Counted from the stretch's first letter, positions 28,617 to 37,542 are shown. The stretch is 64,000 nt of DNA from Mycolicibacterium sp. P9-22 (GCF_008329585.1 NZ_NPKP01000014.1:102971-166970), one strand, 5' to 3'. Translations and numbers: made by a program. Notes: generated by a model from the letters alone, not told the origin.

Positions 28617-29099
28617 ATGAGCGACACAGAACTGAGCCCGGCCTCGCTGCGCGAGGCGTTCGGGCATTTCCCGACCGGAGTCATCGCCATCGCCGCCGAG
28701 GTCGACGGCGTCCGCGTCGGTCTGGCGGCCAGCACCTTCGTGCCGGTGTCACTGGACCCGCCGCTGGTGTCGTTCTGCGTGCAGAACTCATCGGAGACCT
28801 GGCCCAAGCTCAAGGGTCTGCCCTCGTTGGGGATCAGTGTCCTTGGCGAATCACATGACGCCGCCGCGCGCACCCTGGCCGCCAAGACCGGTGACCGTTT
28901 CGCCGGCCTGGAGACCCAGTCCCGCGACAGCGGTGCGGTGTTCGTGCACGGCACCAGCGTGTGGCTGGAAAGCAAGATCACCCAGGAAGTTCCCGCGGGC
29001 GATCACACCATCGTGGTGCTGCAGGTCAGTGAGATCACCGTGCACGATGTGCCGCCGATCGTGTTCCATCGCAGCACGTTCCGCAAACTGGGCGGCTGA
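28617..29099 (+). CDS. Flavin reductase-like protein (Rv0245 type)
   Basis: The 160-aa protein is a single flavin reductase-like domain: FGHFPTGVIAIAAEVDG, GLAASTFVPVSLDPPLVSF (the flavin-binding block) and FHRSTFRKLGG at the end. Such proteins supply reduced FMN/FAD to two-component monooxygenases or bind F420/FMN themselves. Size, sequence type and position before the sdh1 operon match Rv0245. It begins 13 bp after the 2-oxoglutarate oxygenase, and the two may form an operon, although that enzyme class does not need flavin. Confidence 0.85.
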   Translation: MSDTELSPASLREAFGHFPTGVIAIAAEVDGVRVGLAASTFVPVSLDPPLVSFCVQNSSETWPKLKGLPSLGISVLGESHDAAARTLAAKTGDRFAGLETQSRDSGAVFVHGTSVWLESKITQEVPAGDHTIVVLQVSEITVHDVPPIVFHRSTFRKLGG

Positions 29100-29136
29100 G
29101 CCGCACTCGGCGCAGCGCTGCTAGATCGGCGTGCGC

Positions 29137-29298
29137 CTACGGCCGCGCGCCCAGGTCCTCGCGGTATTTCGCCACCCGCTGTTCCAGCTCCGCGGCGTCC
29201 TCGGGCCTGCCCTCCTTGCGGGCAAGTTCCGCGCGGGCCGTGAGTTCCCTGATCGCGGTGCGAATATCGTTGACGCTGATCGTTTCTCGTTGTGACAT
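29137..29298 (-). CDS. Small conserved hypothetical protein, 53 aa
   Basis: The ATG at 29298 opens a 53-residue, highly charged helical protein (SVNDIRTAIRELTARAEL... KEGRPEDAAELEQRVAKYR), probably a coiled-coil hairpin. I do not recognise a family. It lies downstream of sdhB on the same strand. An ATG 12 codons further upstream exists, but the shorter form is preferred because the upstream part lacks matching composition. Confidence 0.55.
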   Translation of the reverse strand: MSQRETISVNDIRTAIRELTARAELARKEGRPEDAAELEQRVAKYREDLGARP

Positions 29299-29432
29299 AG
29301 CTGTGCCTCTTTGTAGTTGATTGGCCGCTGTCACAACCGTACGCCCGATCCCGCGGCGCGCACAGGCATTGACTCTGCGTCAGCGGCGCATGCCACTCGC
29401 ACTTCCGCGCCCTGAGCGCAGAGCCAACGCCT

Positions 29433-30182
29433 TCAGCGCCGGAAGAGCTTGTTGCCCAGCCACACGATCGGGTCGTACTTGCGATCGGCGACGCGTTCCT
29501 TCATCGGGATCAGCGCATTGTCGGTGATCTTGATGTGCTCCGGACACACCTCGGTGCAGCATTTGGTGATGTTGCAGAGGCCCAGCCCGTGCTCCTCCTG
29601 CGCCATGTCCTTGCGGTCCACGGTGTCCAGCGGATGCATGTCCAGCTCCGCGATCCGCATGTGGAAACGCGGACCCGCGAAGTTCTCCTTGTTCTCTTCG
29701 TGATCACGCACCACGTGGCACACGTTCTGGCACAGGAAGCACTCGATGCACTTGCGGAACTCCTGGCTGCGGTTCACGTCCTCCTGCTGCATGCGGTATT
29801 CGCCGGGCTGCAGGTCCTTGGGCGGGGTGAACGACGGGATCTGGCGGGCCTTCTCGTAGTTGAAGGACACGTCGGTCACCAGGTCGCGCATCACCGGGAA
29901 GGTCCGCAGCGGGGTGATGGTGACGGTCTCGTTCTCGTCGAAGGTGGACATCCGCGTCATGCACAGCAGCCGCGGCCGGCCGTTGATCTCCGCCGAGCAG
30001 GATCCGCACTTGCCGGCCTTGCAGTTCCAGCGCACCGCGAGGTCGCCGGCCTGGGTGGCCTGCAGCCGGTGGACGATGTCGAGCACCACCTCACCGTCGT
30101 TGACCTCCACGGTGTAGTCCTGCAGGTCGCCGCCGGAGGGGTCACCGCGCCAGACCCGTAGCTTCGCGTTGTAAGGAGCCAT
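29433..30182 (-). CDS. sdhB: Succinate dehydrogenase 1, iron-sulfur subunit
   Basis: The 249-aa protein has the 2Fe-2S ferredoxin loop CKAGKCGSC plus LLC (residues about 53-75) and the ligands of the 4Fe-4S/3Fe-4S clusters in CIECFLCQNVCH and CNITKCCTEVCPEHI. It passes electrons from the FAD subunit to the membrane anchor. Size and sequence fit Rv0247c of the Sdh1 complex, whose SdhC anchor differs from the Sdh2 type. It starts at ATG 30182, 2 bp after the sdhA stop. Confidence 0.95.
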   Translation of the reverse strand: MAPYNAKLRVWRGDPSGGDLQDYTVEVNDGEVVLDIVHRLQATQAGDLAVRWNCKAGKCGSCSAEINGRPRLLCMTRMSTFDENETVTITPLRTFPVMRDLVTDVSFNYEKARQIPSFTPPKDLQPGEYRMQQEDVNRSQEFRKCIECFLCQNVCHVVRDHEENKENFAGPRFHMRIAELDMHPLDTVDRKDMAQEEHGLGLCNITKCCTEVCPEHIKITDNALIPMKERVADRKYDPIVWLGNKLFRR

Positions 30183-30184
30183 GG

Positions 30185-32098
30185 TCAGCCTTTCCGCTCC
30201 GGGTGTTCGGCCAGTTGGTCTTCGGTGTAGTACTTCTCCAGCTCGGACAGCTCGAAGGTGGCCAGCAGGTCCGGCCGCATCACCGGCTGCTGCTCCGCCT
30301 CGACGGTGATATCGGGAACCACCTGGTGGTCGCCTTCCACGGCCCGGCACACCAACAGCTTGTTGCGCCAGTGCGAATCCATCTTCGGGAAGTCGTCGCG
30401 GGTGTGCCCGCCCCGGCTCTCGGTGCGCTGCAGCGCGGCCTTGGCCACGCATTCACTGACCAGCAGCATGTTGCGCATGTCGATGGCCAGATGCCAGCCC
30501 GGGTTGAAGACGCGGCCGCCCTCGACGACGACGTTGGCGTAGCGCGCCTTGAGCTCGTCGATCTTGGCGAGTGCCTCCTGGAGCTCACCCTCCTTGCGGA
30601 TGATGCCGGCCAGGTCGTTCATCGACTGCTGCAGTTCGGCGTGCAACGTGTACGGGTTCTCGGCGTTGGCCTTCGGGGTGAACGGGTCCAGCGCCAACTG
30701 GGTGGCAGCGGCCAACGCGTCCTCGGTGACCGCAGGCCGGTGGTCGGCCAGCGACCGGACATAGTCGGCGGCGCCGAGCCCGGCCCGGCGGCCGAACACC
30801 AGCAGATCCGACAGCGAGTTGCCGCCGAGCCGGTTGGAGCCGTGCATGCCACCGGAGCACTCACCCGCGGCGAACAGGCCGGGAGTGGCCGCGCCTCCGC
30901 TGTCGGGATCGACCTCGATACCGCCCATCACGTAGTGACAGGTGGGGCCGACCTCCATCTCGTCCTTGGTGATGTCGACCTCGGCGAGCTCGATGAACTG
31001 GTGATACATCGAGGGCAACCGGCGCTTGATCTCCTCGGCGGGCATCCGGGAGGCGATGTCGAGGTAGACGCCGCCGTGCGGGGTGCCGCGGCCGGCCTTC
31101 ACCTCTTCGTTGATGGCGCGGGCCACCTCGTCGCGCGGCAGCAGGTCGGGTGTGCGGCGCGCGGAGTCGTTGTCCTTGAGCCACTGGTCGGCTTCTTCTT
31201 CGGTCTCGGCGTACTGGCCCTTGAACACGTCCGGGATGTAGTCGAACATGAACCGCTTGCCCTCGGAGTTCTTCAGCACCCCGCCGTCACCGCGCACGCC
31301 CTCGGTGACCAGGATGCCCTTCACCGACAGCGGCCAGACCATGCCGGTCGGGTGGAACTGGATGAACTCCATGTTGATCAGGCCCGAGCCGGCCCGCAGC
31401 GCCAGGGCGTGCCCGTCGCCGGTGTACTCCCAGGAGTTCGATGACACCTTGAAGGACTTGCCGATACCGCCGGTGGCCAGGACCACCGCGGGCGCCTCGA
31501 ACAGGATGAACTCACCGGTCTCGCGCCAGTAGCCGAAGGCGCCGGCGACCTTTCCGTCGTCCAGGATCAGCTCGGTGATCGAGCATTCGTGGAACACCCG
31601 GATGCGGGCGTCGTAGTCGCCGAGTTCCTTGAAGTCCTCCTGCTGCAGGGACACGATCTTCTGCTGCAGGGTGCGGATGATCTCCAGGCCGGTGCGGTCA
31701 CCGACGTGGGCCAGCCGCGGATAGGTGTGACCGCCGAAGTTGCGCTGGCTGATCCGGCCGTCCTTGGTGCGATCGAACAGCGCCCCATAGGTTTCCAGTT
31801 CCCATACCCGGTCGGGGGCCTCCTGGGCGTGCAGTTCGGCCATCCGCCAGTTGTTCAGGAACTTGCCGCCGCGCATGGTGTCACCGAAGTGCACCTGCCA
31901 GCTGTCCTTGGTGTTGACGTTGCGCATCGCCGCCGCGCAGCCGCCCTCGGCCATCACGGTGTGCGCCTTGCCGAACAGCGATTTGGTCACCACCGCTACC
32001 CGTAGGCCGCGTTCGCGGGCCTCGATCACCGCGCGCAGCCCCGCCCCGCCGGCGCCGATCACGACGACGTCGTAGGTGTGCCGTTCCAGGTCACCCAT
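30185..32098 (-). CDS. sdhA: Succinate dehydrogenase 1, flavoprotein subunit
   Basis: The 637-aa flavoprotein contains the FAD Rossmann motif VVVIGAGGAGLRA at the N-terminus, the His of covalent FAD attachment in GKAHTVMAEGG, and the active-site blocks FHPTGM, EGVRGDGG, RDEVARAI and CHYVMGG. GSNRLGGNSL binds FAD near the C-terminal third. It oxidises succinate to fumarate at the cytoplasmic face of the membrane. It follows sdhC by 41 bp and is the Rv0248c orthologue. ATG 32098 is preceded by GAGGATC. Confidence 0.96.
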   Translation of the reverse strand: MGDLERHTYDVVVIGAGGAGLRAVIEARERGLRVAVVTKSLFGKAHTVMAEGGCAAAMRNVNTKDSWQVHFGDTMRGGKFLNNWRMAELHAQEAPDRVWELETYGALFDRTKDGRISQRNFGGHTYPRLAHVGDRTGLEIIRTLQQKIVSLQQEDFKELGDYDARIRVFHECSITELILDDGKVAGAFGYWRETGEFILFEAPAVVLATGGIGKSFKVSSNSWEYTGDGHALALRAGSGLINMEFIQFHPTGMVWPLSVKGILVTEGVRGDGGVLKNSEGKRFMFDYIPDVFKGQYAETEEEADQWLKDNDSARRTPDLLPRDEVARAINEEVKAGRGTPHGGVYLDIASRMPAEEIKRRLPSMYHQFIELAEVDITKDEMEVGPTCHYVMGGIEVDPDSGGAATPGLFAAGECSGGMHGSNRLGGNSLSDLLVFGRRAGLGAADYVRSLADHRPAVTEDALAAATQLALDPFTPKANAENPYTLHAELQQSMNDLAGIIRKEGELQEALAKIDELKARYANVVVEGGRVFNPGWHLAIDMRNMLLVSECVAKAALQRTESRGGHTRDDFPKMDSHWRNKLLVCRAVEGDHQVVPDITVEAEQQPVMRPDLLATFELSELEKYYTEDQLAEHPERKG

Positions 32099-32139
32099 TC
32101 AAGATCCTCACTAGTGTTGATTTAGGTCGTATTGCCGTG

Positions 32140-32979
32140 TCAGCCAATGAATCTCAGGTCGCTGATGGTCCCGCTGGCTACCAGCATGATGTAGAAGTCG
32201 GTGAACATCAGGGTGCCAAGGGTGATCCACGCGTACAGCTTGTGCCGGGTGTTCAGCCGGCTGATCTGTCCCCACATCCAGTACCGCACCGGGTGTTTGG
32301 AGAAGTGCTTGAGCCGTCCCCCGACGACGTGCCGGCAGGAATGGCAGGACAGCGTGTAGACCCACAGCATCACGACGTTCACGACCAGGACGATGTTGCC
32401 AAGCCCGAACCCGAATCCGGTCGGCGAGTGGAACGCCAGGATGGCGTCGTAGGTGTTGATCACCGAGATGATCGCCGCGATGTAGAAGAAGTACCGGTGC
32501 GTGTTCTGGATGATCAGCGGGAAGCGTGTCTCACCGGTGTACTTGGCGTGCGGCTCGGCCACGGCGCAGGCCGTCGGCGACTGCCATACGGTGCGGTAGT
32601 AGGCGCCACGGTAGTAGTAGCAGGTCAGCCGGAACAGCAGCAGGAACGGCAGCGACAGTGCTGCGTAGGGCAACCACCACACGTCCGGCAGGAACTGGCC
32701 GAAGTGGCTGGCCTCGGGGACACAACCGGACTGGGTCGCCTCGTTCCACTTCACGACGCACGGTGAATAAAACGGCGTCAGATAGTGGTAGTCGGCGACC
32801 CAGTAGTTGTTCTGCAGGAACGCGCGCACCGTTGCGTAGATGACGAACGCGGCGAAGCCGAGGTCCGTGATCAGCGGCGATTTCCACCACGCGTCCGTGC
32901 GTAGTGTGCGCTGCTTGATTCGCGCTCTGGTGGGTGAGAAGACGCCGGTGCCTTGAGGATTCGAGGTCGGTGCGCTCAC
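32140..32979 (-). CDS. sdhC: Succinate dehydrogenase 1, membrane anchor subunit
   Basis: The 279-aa membrane protein has about five transmembrane helices and several His residues that could ligate haem or the [2Fe-2S]/quinone site region (NTHRYFFYIAAI, CHSCRHVVGG). It corresponds to Rv0249c, the single large anchor of Sdh1. It starts at GTG 32979 with GAGGGA upstream and is the second gene of the operon after the Rv0250c-type gene. Confidence 0.92.
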   Translation of the reverse strand: MSAPTSNPQGTGVFSPTRARIKQRTLRTDAWWKSPLITDLGFAAFVIYATVRAFLQNNYWVADYHYLTPFYSPCVVKWNEATQSGCVPEASHFGQFLPDVWWLPYAALSLPFLLLFRLTCYYYRGAYYRTVWQSPTACAVAEPHAKYTGETRFPLIIQNTHRYFFYIAAIISVINTYDAILAFHSPTGFGFGLGNIVLVVNVVMLWVYTLSCHSCRHVVGGRLKHFSKHPVRYWMWGQISRLNTRHKLYAWITLGTLMFTDFYIMLVASGTISDLRFIG

Positions 32980-33057
32980 TTGGTTCCCTCTTCTTCTGTT
33001 GTCGGTGACGACGCGGCCGCAGCGCGTTATTCCTCGCGCGGGCGCTCGTCAGGCGGT

Positions 33058-33351
33058 CTAGCGGCTGCCGCCGAGACCCTCGTCATCGACTCCCTGCCAG
33101 AAATCTCGGGTGTAGTCGGTGTCGGGGATGGCGACCTTCTCGGTGGGCGCGGAGCGCGCGGGGGCTCCACGCGTCTCCAGTTCCGCGGCATCGATGTCCA
33201 GCCGGTCGATATCGTTGAGCATGCGTTCGGCATCGTTGACGATGCGGCGCATCGCCGGGGTGTCGCCGTAGCGGGCCCGCAGCGATGTGACGCAGCGGCG
33301 AAGGTTGCCGATCAGTTCGTGAAGTTCGGCAAGTTCGGTCGTGGTGGACAA
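33058..33351 (-). CDS. Conserved mycobacterial protein, Rv0250c type
   Basis: The 97-aa protein is mostly helical (LAELHELIGNLRRCVTSLRARYG) with an acidic C-terminus. Function is unknown. Position and length match Rv0250c, upstream of sdhC. The start is TTG at 33351, strongly supported by AAGGAGG seven bases upstream. It heads the sdh1 operon (78 bp to sdhC). Confidence 0.8.
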   Translation of the reverse strand: MSTTTELAELHELIGNLRRCVTSLRARYGDTPAMRRIVNDAERMLNDIDRLDIDAAELETRGAPARSAPTEKVAIPDTDYTRDFWQGVDDEGLGGSR

Positions 33352-33426
33352 GGGTGACCTCCTTGGGCTGAAGGGTGTCAGGGATCACATTACGCATCTG
33401 ATGTTAGCCACAACGCGGACTTGAGA

Positions 33427-33440
33427 GTGAGACAGATCAC
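33427..33440. promoter_or_regulatory. Candidate Crp/CRP-family site GTGA-N6-TCAC
   Basis: GTGAGACAGATCAC has both half-sites of the CRP consensus at exact spacing. It sits in the divergent region between the sdh1 operon and the PEP mutase-family gene, 76 bp from the former start and 26 bp from the latter. Control of sdh1 by mycobacterial CRP-type regulators would be plausible; binding is inferred from the motif only. Confidence 0.5.
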
Positions 33441-33465
33441 GTCTATGCCCAGGAAAGGGATCCCG

Positions 33466-34224
33466 ATGTCCAACGAAGATCTTCAGCAGAAAGCCGCGGC
33501 GCTACTCGCGCTGCACCGCCCCGGCGACCCGGCGATCCTGCCCACGGTGTGGGACGCATGGTCGGCGAAGACCGTGGTTGCGGCCGGTTTCACCGCGCTC
33601 ACGGTGGGCAGCCACCCGGTGGCCGACTCGGTGGGCAAGCCCGACGGTGAAGGGATGAGTTACGACGATCTGCTGACCCGGGTCGCGCAGATCGCCGCCG
33701 CGGTCGATGTGCCGATCTCGGTGGACATCGAGTCGGGTTACGGCGAGTCGGGAGGCCGGTTGATCGACGGACTGCTCTCGGCCGGCGCGGTCGGCCTCAA
33801 CATCGAGGACACCGTGCACTCCGAGGGTGGGCGCATCCGCTCCGATGAGGATCACGCCGCGCTGGTCGGCGACCTCCGCAAGGCCGCCGACGCCGCCGGT
33901 GTGCACGTGGTCATCAACGCCCGCACCGATCTGTTCCTGCGCGAGGTCGGCGATGAGTCCGACCGGTTCGAGCGCGCGGTGCGCAAGCTGAAGCTGGCCG
34001 CCGACGCGGGCGCGGACAGCCTGTACCCGGTGGGCCGGCACGACGACGACACCTACCGCCGGCTCGCCGAGGAACTGCCGCTGCCGATCAACGCGATCGC
34101 GCTTCCGGGCCAGGACGACCCGGCCCGCTTCGGCCCGCTCGGTGTCGGCCGGATCAGCTTCGGGCCGTTCCTGCAGTTCACCCTGACCGAACGCATCAAC
34201 GAGCTGGTGGCGCCCTGGAGGTGA
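33466..34224 (+). CDS. Isocitrate lyase/PEP mutase superfamily protein
   Basis: The 252-aa protein is a TIM barrel of the PEP mutase/ICL family, with the metal-binding SVDIESGYG, GLNIEDTVH and INARTD motifs. The short length and lack of the ICL KKCGH loop exclude a true isocitrate lyase. A 2-methylisocitrate lyase-like, oxaloacetase-like or carboxyphosphonoenolpyruvate-type C-C bond lyase is possible. The start ATG 33466 follows AGGAAAGG with good spacing. Confidence 0.82.
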   Translation: MSNEDLQQKAAALLALHRPGDPAILPTVWDAWSAKTVVAAGFTALTVGSHPVADSVGKPDGEGMSYDDLLTRVAQIAAAVDVPISVDIESGYGESGGRLIDGLLSAGAVGLNIEDTVHSEGGRIRSDEDHAALVGDLRKAADAAGVHVVINARTDLFLREVGDESDRFERAVRKLKLAADAGADSLYPVGRHDDDTYRRLAEELPLPINAIALPGQDDPARFGPLGVGRISFGPFLQFTLTERINELVAPWR

Positions 34225-34228
34225 CGCC

Positions 34229-34287
34229 GAAGTCGACACTTTTGCGCTCCCGAACCGGGAAATAGCACAAAAGCGTCGGTTTCGACG
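34229..34287. repeat. Imperfect intergenic hairpin between the PEP mutase-like gene and nirB
   Basis: CCGAAGTCGACACTTTTGCGCT at 34228-34249 pairs with 34265-34286, 17 of 22 positions matching and some mismatches able to form G-U pairs on the minus-strand RNA. It probably acts as a terminator or processing site. Like the repeat at 228-290 it begins with CGCCGAA and ends with a TTCG block. Confidence 0.6.
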
Positions 34288-34382
34288 CACTCACACTCGC
34301 TCGGTGCCCGATGTGAGAACACCGTGACGGCCGATTCACACGAGGCGACATTGCGGCAATATCGGCTACCTACCGTCGCGGT

Positions 34383-36938
34383 ATGCAATCAGCCAAGCAT
34401 GTGGTCGTGGTCGGACACGGCATGGTCGGACACCGCTTCGTCGAGGCGCTGCGGGCCCGCGACACCGACGGCGCCTGGCGGGTCACCGTGCTGTCCGAGG
34501 AAACCGACGCGGCCTATGACCGTGTCGGCCTGACCGGATACACCGAGCATTGGGACCGTTCCCAGCTGGCCCTGCCCGGCAATGACTATGCAGGCGACAA
34601 CGGTGTCGTCCTGCATCTGGGCTTGGCGGCCCGGGAGATCGACCGGGCCGCCAAGACCGTCACGCTCGCCGACGGGCAGTCCCTGGATTACGACGCGCTG
34701 GTGCTGGCCACCGGCTCTTACGCCTTCGTGCCGCCGGTACCCGGGCGCGATCTGCCGCAGTGCCACGTCTACCGCACCCTGGATGACCTGGATGCCATCC
34801 GGGACGGCGCGCTGGCCGCGGCCAAGACGAAGACACCGGTGGGTGTGGTCATCGGCGGTGGGCTGCTCGGTCTGGAAGCCGCGAATGCCCTGCGCGGCTT
34901 CGGGTTGGACACCCATGTGCTGGAGATGTCACCGCATCTGATGGCCGCCCAGCTCGACGAGGCCGGTGGTGCCGTACTGACCCGGATGATCCGGGGCCTG
35001 GGCATCGAGGTGCACACCGGTGTGAGCACCGAGAGCATCCAGCCGGCTCAGAAGAACCAGCCGCTGCGCAGATCCCAGTCGAATGACGCGGTGCGGGTGA
35101 CGCTCAACGACGGCAGCAGCATCGAGGCCGGTGTCGTCATCTTCGCCGCCGGTGTGCGCCCGCGCGATGAGCTGGCCCGCGAGGCCGGTCTGGAGCTCGC
35201 CCATCGCGGCGGCGTGATGACCGATCTGTCCTGTGTCACCAGCGATCCCGACATCTACGCGGTCGGTGAGGTGGCCGCCATCGAGGGCCGCTGCTACGGG
35301 CTGGTGGGGCCGGGCTACACCAGTGCCGAGGTGGTCGCCGACCGGCTGCTGGGTGGGGCGGCCGAGTTCCCCGAGGCCGATATGTCCACCAAGCTCAAGC
35401 TGCTGGGTGTGGACGTGGCCAGTTTCGGTGACGCCAAAGGACATACGCCCAACAGCTTGGAGGTCGTGGTCAACGACCCGGTCAAGCAGACCTACGCCAA
35501 ACTGGTGCTCTCCGATGACGCGAAGACGTTGCTCGGCGGCATCCTGGTCGGCGACGCATCGGCCTACGGTGTGCTGCGGCCGATGGTGGCCAGCGAGCTG
35601 CCCGGCGATCCGCTCTCGCTCATCGCGCCGGCCGGCGACGGCGCCAGCGCGCTGGGCGTCGGCGCGTTGCCCGATATCGCGCAGATCTGCTCGTGCAACA
35701 ACGTCACCAAGGGTGATCTGAAGGAAGCGATCTGCGGTGGGTGCACCGACGTTCCTGGCCTGAAGAAGTGCACGCTGGCCGGTACCTCGTGCGGATCGTG
35801 CGTCCCGCTGCTCAAGCAGCTGCTGGAGGCCGAGGGTGTCGAGCAGTCCAAGTCGCTGTGCGAGCATTTCAGCCAGTCGCGCGCCGAACTGTTCGAGATC
35901 ATCAGCGCCACCGAGATCCGCACGTTCTCCGGTCTGATCGAGAAGTTCGGCACCGGAAAGGGTTGCGATATCTGCAAACCCACCGTCGCGTCGATCCTGG
36001 CCTCGACCAGTTCGGATCACGTGCTGGGCGGCGAGCAGGCCTCGCTGCAGGACTCCAACGACCACTTCCTGGCCAACATCCAGAAGAACGGCAGCTACTC
36101 GGTGGTGCCGCGGGTGCCCGGCGGCGATATCACCCCCGAGCAGTTGATCCTGATCGGCGAGATCGCACGGGATTTCGATCTCTACACCAAGATCACCGGC
36201 GGTCAGCGCATCGACATGTTCGGGGCCCGGGTCGATCAGCTGCCCGAGATCTGGCGGCGTCTGGTCGAGGGCGGCATGGAATCCGGTCAGGCCTACGGTA
36301 AATCGTTGCGCACCGTGAAGAGCTGCGTGGGCAGCGACTGGTGCCGCTACGGGCAGCAGGATTCGGTGCAGATGGCGATCAACCTGGAACTGCGCTACCG
36401 CGGCCTGCGCGCGCCGCACAAGATCAAGATGGGGGTGTCGGGCTGCGCACGCGAATGTGCGGAGGCCCGCGGCAAGGACGTCGGCGTCATCGCCACCGAA
36501 ACCGGTTGGAATCTCTACGTATCCGGTAACGGCGGGATGACCCCCAAACACGCCCAACTGCTCGCCGGCGATCTCGATGACGAGACGCTGATCCGCTATA
36601 TCGACCGGTACCTGATGTTCTACATCCGCACCGCCGACCGTTTGCAGCGCACCGCGCCGTGGCTGGACGCCCTCGAAGGCGGCCTGGACCACCTGCGTGA
36701 CGTCGTCTGCAATGACTCGCTGGGCCTGGCTGAGGAATTCGAGGCCGCGGTGGCGCGCCACGTCGACGGCTACGCCTGCGAGTGGAAGGGCGTACTGGAT
36801 GACCCGGAGAAGCTCTCGCGCTTCGTCTCGTTCGTCAACGCCCCCGAAATAGCGGACCCGACCATCGAGTTCACCGAGTCGTTCGGCCGCAAGGTGCCGA
36901 TCGGGATGCCGAAGATGCCAGCACAGGAGGCCTCATGA
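34383..36938 (+). CDS. nirB: Assimilatory nitrite reductase NAD(P)H, large subunit
   Basis: The 851-aa protein has an FAD/NAD(P)H module (VVVVGHGMVGHRF; GVVIGGGLLGLEAA), a BFD-like [2Fe-2S] domain (CSCNNVTKGDLKEAICGGC... CGSC) and the sirohaem/4Fe-4S sulfite-nitrite reductase domain with CVGSDWCRYG and SGCARECAEARGKD. It reduces nitrite to ammonium in the cytoplasm. It overlaps nirD by four bases. The FAD module has an unusual basic/Gln-rich insert near residue 221 (SIQPAQKNQPLRRSQSN). It is the Rv0252 orthologue. I found no convincing GlnR box upstream. Confidence 0.96.
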   Translation: MQSAKHVVVVGHGMVGHRFVEALRARDTDGAWRVTVLSEETDAAYDRVGLTGYTEHWDRSQLALPGNDYAGDNGVVLHLGLAAREIDRAAKTVTLADGQSLDYDALVLATGSYAFVPPVPGRDLPQCHVYRTLDDLDAIRDGALAAAKTKTPVGVVIGGGLLGLEAANALRGFGLDTHVLEMSPHLMAAQLDEAGGAVLTRMIRGLGIEVHTGVSTESIQPAQKNQPLRRSQSNDAVRVTLNDGSSIEAGVVIFAAGVRPRDELAREAGLELAHRGGVMTDLSCVTSDPDIYAVGEVAAIEGRCYGLVGPGYTSAEVVADRLLGGAAEFPEADMSTKLKLLGVDVASFGDAKGHTPNSLEVVVNDPVKQTYAKLVLSDDAKTLLGGILVGDASAYGVLRPMVASELPGDPLSLIAPAGDGASALGVGALPDIAQICSCNNVTKGDLKEAICGGCTDVPGLKKCTLAGTSCGSCVPLLKQLLEAEGVEQSKSLCEHFSQSRAELFEIISATEIRTFSGLIEKFGTGKGCDICKPTVASILASTSSDHVLGGEQASLQDSNDHFLANIQKNGSYSVVPRVPGGDITPEQLILIGEIARDFDLYTKITGGQRIDMFGARVDQLPEIWRRLVEGGMESGQAYGKSLRTVKSCVGSDWCRYGQQDSVQMAINLELRYRGLRAPHKIKMGVSGCARECAEARGKDVGVIATETGWNLYVSGNGGMTPKHAQLLAGDLDDETLIRYIDRYLMFYIRTADRLQRTAPWLDALEGGLDHLRDVVCNDSLGLAEEFEAAVARHVDGYACEWKGVLDDPEKLSRFVSFVNAPEIADPTIEFTESFGRKVPIGMPKMPAQEAS

Positions 36939-37306
36939 CCTTGCTCGATGATCGTAAAGAGATGGACTCCCAAGGCAATTCGGAATGGACATCGGCGTGT
37001 GCGTATGACCGGCTGCTGCCGTGCCGCGGCGTCGCGGTGCTGTTGCCCGGCGGCGTACAGGTCGCGCTGTTCCGGCTCGATGACGGTGCGCTGCATGCGG
37101 TGAGCAATATCGACCCGTTCTCCGGCGCGGCTGTGATGTCGCGGGGCATCGTCGGGGACCGCGCCGGCCGCGCCTGCGTGCAGTCCCCGATCAAGAAACA
37201 GGCGTTCGCGCTGGATGACGGTGTCTGCCTGGATGATCCGCAGACCTCGGTGCAGGTTTACCGGACCCGGATCACGCCGGACGGTTACGTGCAGATCGCT
37301 GCGTAG
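36935..37306 (+). CDS. nirD: Nitrite reductase small subunit
   Basis: The 123-aa protein has the Rieske-like NirD fold without the Cys/His cluster ligands, as is usual for NirD (GVAVLLPGGVQVALFRL; SNIDPFSGAAVMSRGI; CVQSPIKKQAF). ATG 36935 overlaps the nirB stop (ATGA), so translation is coupled. Its 3' end overlaps the antisense small wHTH gene by 35 bp. Confidence 0.93.
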   Translation: MTLLDDRKEMDSQGNSEWTSACAYDRLLPCRGVAVLLPGGVQVALFRLDDGALHAVSNIDPFSGAAVMSRGIVGDRAGRACVQSPIKKQAFALDDGVCLDDPQTSVQVYRTRITPDGYVQIAA

Positions 37307-37535
37307 CCTCCGTCGGGCCCCAGTAGGCGTCGCGGCCGGGGCCCGGGCGCCGCTCCACCTCGTCGCGACGCTGGAGCACGGTGAGATTGCGGTAGACGGT
37401 CTCGATCACGACTCGTGACGCGCAGTGCGTGTGCAGATGGTCGCGCAGTTCCGCGGTCGTCAGCGGGCGGTCGGCGTCCTGCAATATCGTGAGCAGCTGC
37501 GCACGCAAATGCTCACCTCCCCCCTGCGAAACCAT
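37272..37535 (-). CDS. Small winged-helix protein resembling the Fur N-terminal domain
   Basis: The 87-aa protein has LTTAELRDHLHTH and ETVYRNLTVLQRRDEVERR, the winged-helix pattern of Fur/Zur-type DNA-binding domains, but no C-terminal metal-binding/dimerisation domain. A short C-terminal tail (PTEATQRSARNRPA) overlaps nirD. A TAATAT -10 element 7 bp before ATG 37535 argues for a real leaderless gene. Its targets are unknown; nitrite reductase or the sirohaem genes next to it are candidates. Confidence 0.6.
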   Translation of the reverse strand: MVSQGGGEHLRAQLLTILQDADRPLTTAELRDHLHTHCASRVVIETVYRNLTVLQRRDEVERRPGPGRDAYWGPTEATQRSARNRPA

Positions 37536-37542
37536 TTGTGCG

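Noticed and set aside
34300..34382. GlnR box upstream of nirB
   Set aside because: Nitrite reductase is GlnR-controlled in relatives, but no adequate pair of a/b half-sites could be read here.
36935..37306. NirD as a Rieske iron-sulfur protein
   Set aside because: The Cys/His ligands are absent, which is normal for NirD and not a defect.
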